A stretch of 37,500 nucleotides of DNA from Gracilaria vermiculophylla (taxonomy: Eukaryota; Rhodophyta; Florideophyceae; Gracilariales; Gracilariaceae). Position numbers and translations under genes: made by a program. The stretch is from the NCBI GenBank assembly GCA_019155205.2, contig JAHNZQ020000277.1:567801-605300 (forward strand), in the 5' to 3' direction. Of this stretch, positions 35,458 through 37,500 are shown piece after piece (position 1 is the stretch's first letter; every line of letters starts with the position of its first letter). Below the pieces are notes generated by a model. It had not been told where the DNA came from and searched no databases. It was given only the letters and a program-made list of their open reading frames with translations.

Positions 35458-37500
35458 ATCGAACAGAGCGGCCAATCACCTGATCATTATTTGAAGTAGA
35501 CATGTTCTGCTATGGAGATGGAGAGAAGACTTGGGGACTGGTTCCCGAGAATTATGTCAAAAGTAATACAGCTAACGTAAATTGTCACATGGACTCAATG
35601 ACTGGTGCATTAATTTGGAGCACTTTGTGAAGCTGCCTCTCGTTTACATTCATCGCAACAGTCGGCATTCATGTATTTCGACAACTACGCGCTGGCCTTT
35701 ATACCAGTCATTATACTGAACGCCACTTTCGCCCTTCAGGTGCGCAGTCAGGCCTTGTGGGCAAACTGTCGGATGCCAAAGACCACAGGAGACTTTTTAT
35801 GAGGACACAAGTATTCAGAAATGCAAAAAACGCTTGACTTCCATTGCTTCACCTTGCCTCCCTCTCTTTCGTGAGAGCCAGGTGCCCAACAAAAAGAAAC
35901 AAGGCAGACTAACCAACATTCTCTCTCGGGAATACCAGCCCTTCAACAAAAGTGCTCCCCTACTTCTGCAAAAGAGATGTCCGCTCTCTCCATTATGAGC
36001 GGCACCTTATAAGACAGTTACAACTAAATTTATTTTCTTTTCAATATCATTTTTAACTCTGTGGCTACCTGCGTACCCACAACAGAGAGAAAGAGAGAAA
36101 GAGACAGAGACAGAGACAGAGGGACAGAGACAGAGGGACAGAGACAGAGAGACAGACAACTCTGTAGCTCTAGCTTTGGAGTTTTTCTCTTTTCGCACAA
36201 GAAAAGACATTTGTGGTTGAGGATTCCCAATGTTCTGACAATCCTATTGCGCCTCTCACTTCATTGATGTTGTTCTCACAATTAAATTATTCACCTCTCT
36301 CGCATTGTCTTTCATGGGCGCGCATTCATCGTATCTTTCTGACTTTGAGCCAGGGAGCACGCTCTTGGTCTTACTACACAGAGAAGTTGGGCACGGGCTA
36401 TCATGCTACGTGACCCAGCGGTCGGCACACCGAGCGTCGCTCCGTGCTTGGGAAGCCGTTGAGTTTGCAAGGGCGATCGGCACAAAGCTCGCCTCTACGA
36501 CTCGGTAATTGGTTTGATTGACGATCGCCATCGTAGACCTGGACTTTATGCGGCTGGAAACCCATTCATCAGCCAATTACATGCAGCAGGCCACAAGCTG
36601 GTTTTTGACGTCGACGCTGTGATTGTTTCCGTGAATTACTTTCGTCTCGCTGACAAACTCTTCTGATGACCAATAAGTCCGGGTTTATTCCTGAAGTTTG
36701 AAGGTCGAAAAACGATTTTCAGCGACTGGCTGTTGTTTGGTCTGGTATTACAAACCATCTTCTTCGACTTCGTCGCGAGTATGTACGTCTATTACTCGTA
36801 AATCGTTAGGTCCACAACAACCCTCCAGTAACTTTAACGCTTTTCTTGATATCGTAGCGGCAAAGTTAGATTCAGCCGTGATATATGTTCACTGAGCAAC
36901 TTTTTAACTAAGATGAAGAGGCATTACATTTCAAGCGACTCGTTTCTGCGTGAGCATTTTGTCACCGATGATCATCGCCTTTTCTTCCCTTTTTCACTAG
37001 AATTCTACCTCTTCTTCTCCCTCTGTACAGGTCATCCGCTAAGGGATATACGACGACCAGGGGATCTGCACGCAACACGCTGTGCAATCAATATATCATG
37101 ATTGCGTTCTTTTCTTCCATCCTTCCAACCATGGGCGACTTTAAGAAGAAGAGAATCAGCCTGCAGTTGATTAAGGTCCACAGATTCTATCCATAACCCT
37201 TCAAGAAAAGCCTGGGAAACCCCCGATCGCATCATATCTCCGTTGCAGCTCATTCATGACAGAAAAAAAAGTCGAGGACACGATGGTAAAACCGTCTTCC
37301 CTTGAAGAATCCTAAGCCTACTGCTGTCGCGCTGATAGTCGGAGGCCTTTTCGCGACATACCTTCTGGGTCCATTGCGAACCATACACACATCAAGAAGA
37401 AATGTAGCCACGATTTCTCCAGCAATACAGTGGGTTTCACATGCAGACGCACTGATCTAGTCGTTTGCAAAATCGACGAGCTTTGAGCAGGAGCAATTGG
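35458..37500. other. Two kilobases without an assignable gene
   Basis: Near-balanced base composition with frequent stops in all frames. It contains a purine minisatellite at 36083-36158, a stop-free stretch of 67 codons at 36463-36666 and a 73-codon minus-strand frame at 37032-37253. None has a domain I recognise. It could be a decayed transposable element, spliced exons of an unrecognised gene, or plain intergenic DNA. Confidence 0.5.
36083..36158. repeat. Purine-rich minisatellite (GAGACA/GGGACA units)
   Basis: Begins as GAGAAA-type units and passes into 6-bp GAGACA with interspersed GGGACA, making 12-18-bp higher-order copies. The strand asymmetry is complete: almost no T in 76 nt. Confidence 0.93.

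Noticed and set aside
37032..37253. 73-codon minus-strand frame near the right end
   Set aside because: Reads somewhat like protein but matches no family I know, has no supporting upstream exon and is short enough to be chance.
1..37500. CRISPR array, transposon with terminal repeats, rRNA or tRNA gene
   Set aside because: Looked for on both strands by eye. The repeats found are tandem and mostly coding, with no spacer structure, transposase, reverse transcriptase or structural RNA signature.

Overview
This is nuclear DNA of a gene-dense eukaryote, most probably a unicellular red alga of the Porphyridium type. It carries spliceosomal, nuclear-pore, centrosomal and chromatin genes next to one plastid gene. 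That plastid protein begins with a transit-like stretch and a thylakoid-lumen signal and shows no ER signal peptide, which points to a primary plastid. Ten of the eleven genes read as single uninterrupted frames; only the ARL5 gene needs introns (two, 110 and 90 nt). The lineage is inference from gene content; no rRNA or other marker is present.

Layout. At 1-4000, an 82-nt poly-G tract and very GC-rich DNA precede a DNL zinc-finger (Zim17/Hep1) gene (+). It faces an alanine-rich, membrane-anchored coiled-coil gene (-) with a 23-bp tandem repeat array upstream. From 4.5 to 16.7 kb three minus-strand genes follow: a Pumilio/PUF RNA-binding protein, dolichol kinase and a 2252-residue AWS-SET-PostSET histone methyltransferase. 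A 0.7-kb divergent spacer leads to Nup98 (+, 17.4-20.1 kb). This faces an eIF4B-like repeat protein (-), with gamma-tubulin (-) behind it. ARL5 (+, spliced) diverges from gamma-tubulin and converges on the splicing factor SF3A2 (-). A 2.1-kb divergent spacer with E2F-like motifs separates SF3A2 from a large coiled-coil/11-mer-repeat protein (+). That gene converges on a PUFA-type ELO fatty acid elongase (-), which diverges from a TPM-domain thylakoid protein (+). The last 2 kb hold no gene I can assign.

The genes are functionally unrelated housekeeping and regulatory genes; there is no operon or mobile cassette. By eye GC is highest at gene 5' ends and falls toward 3' ends (PUF, SET, Nup98 and the 29.3-kb gene). 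GC-rich segments are full of long antisense open frames that are shadows.

The most notable observations are: a perfect inverted repeat in the probable 3' UTR of the PUF gene whose arm is an exact predicted PUF site (UGUACAUA), suggesting autoregulation; a Nup98 autopeptidase domain with His replaced by Asn at the cleavage site; a protein joining a long coiled coil, sixteen amphipathic 11-mers and a C-terminal Cys-Cys; a lumenal TPM domain fused to three membrane spans; and the 23-bp array with about eleven ACGT cores.
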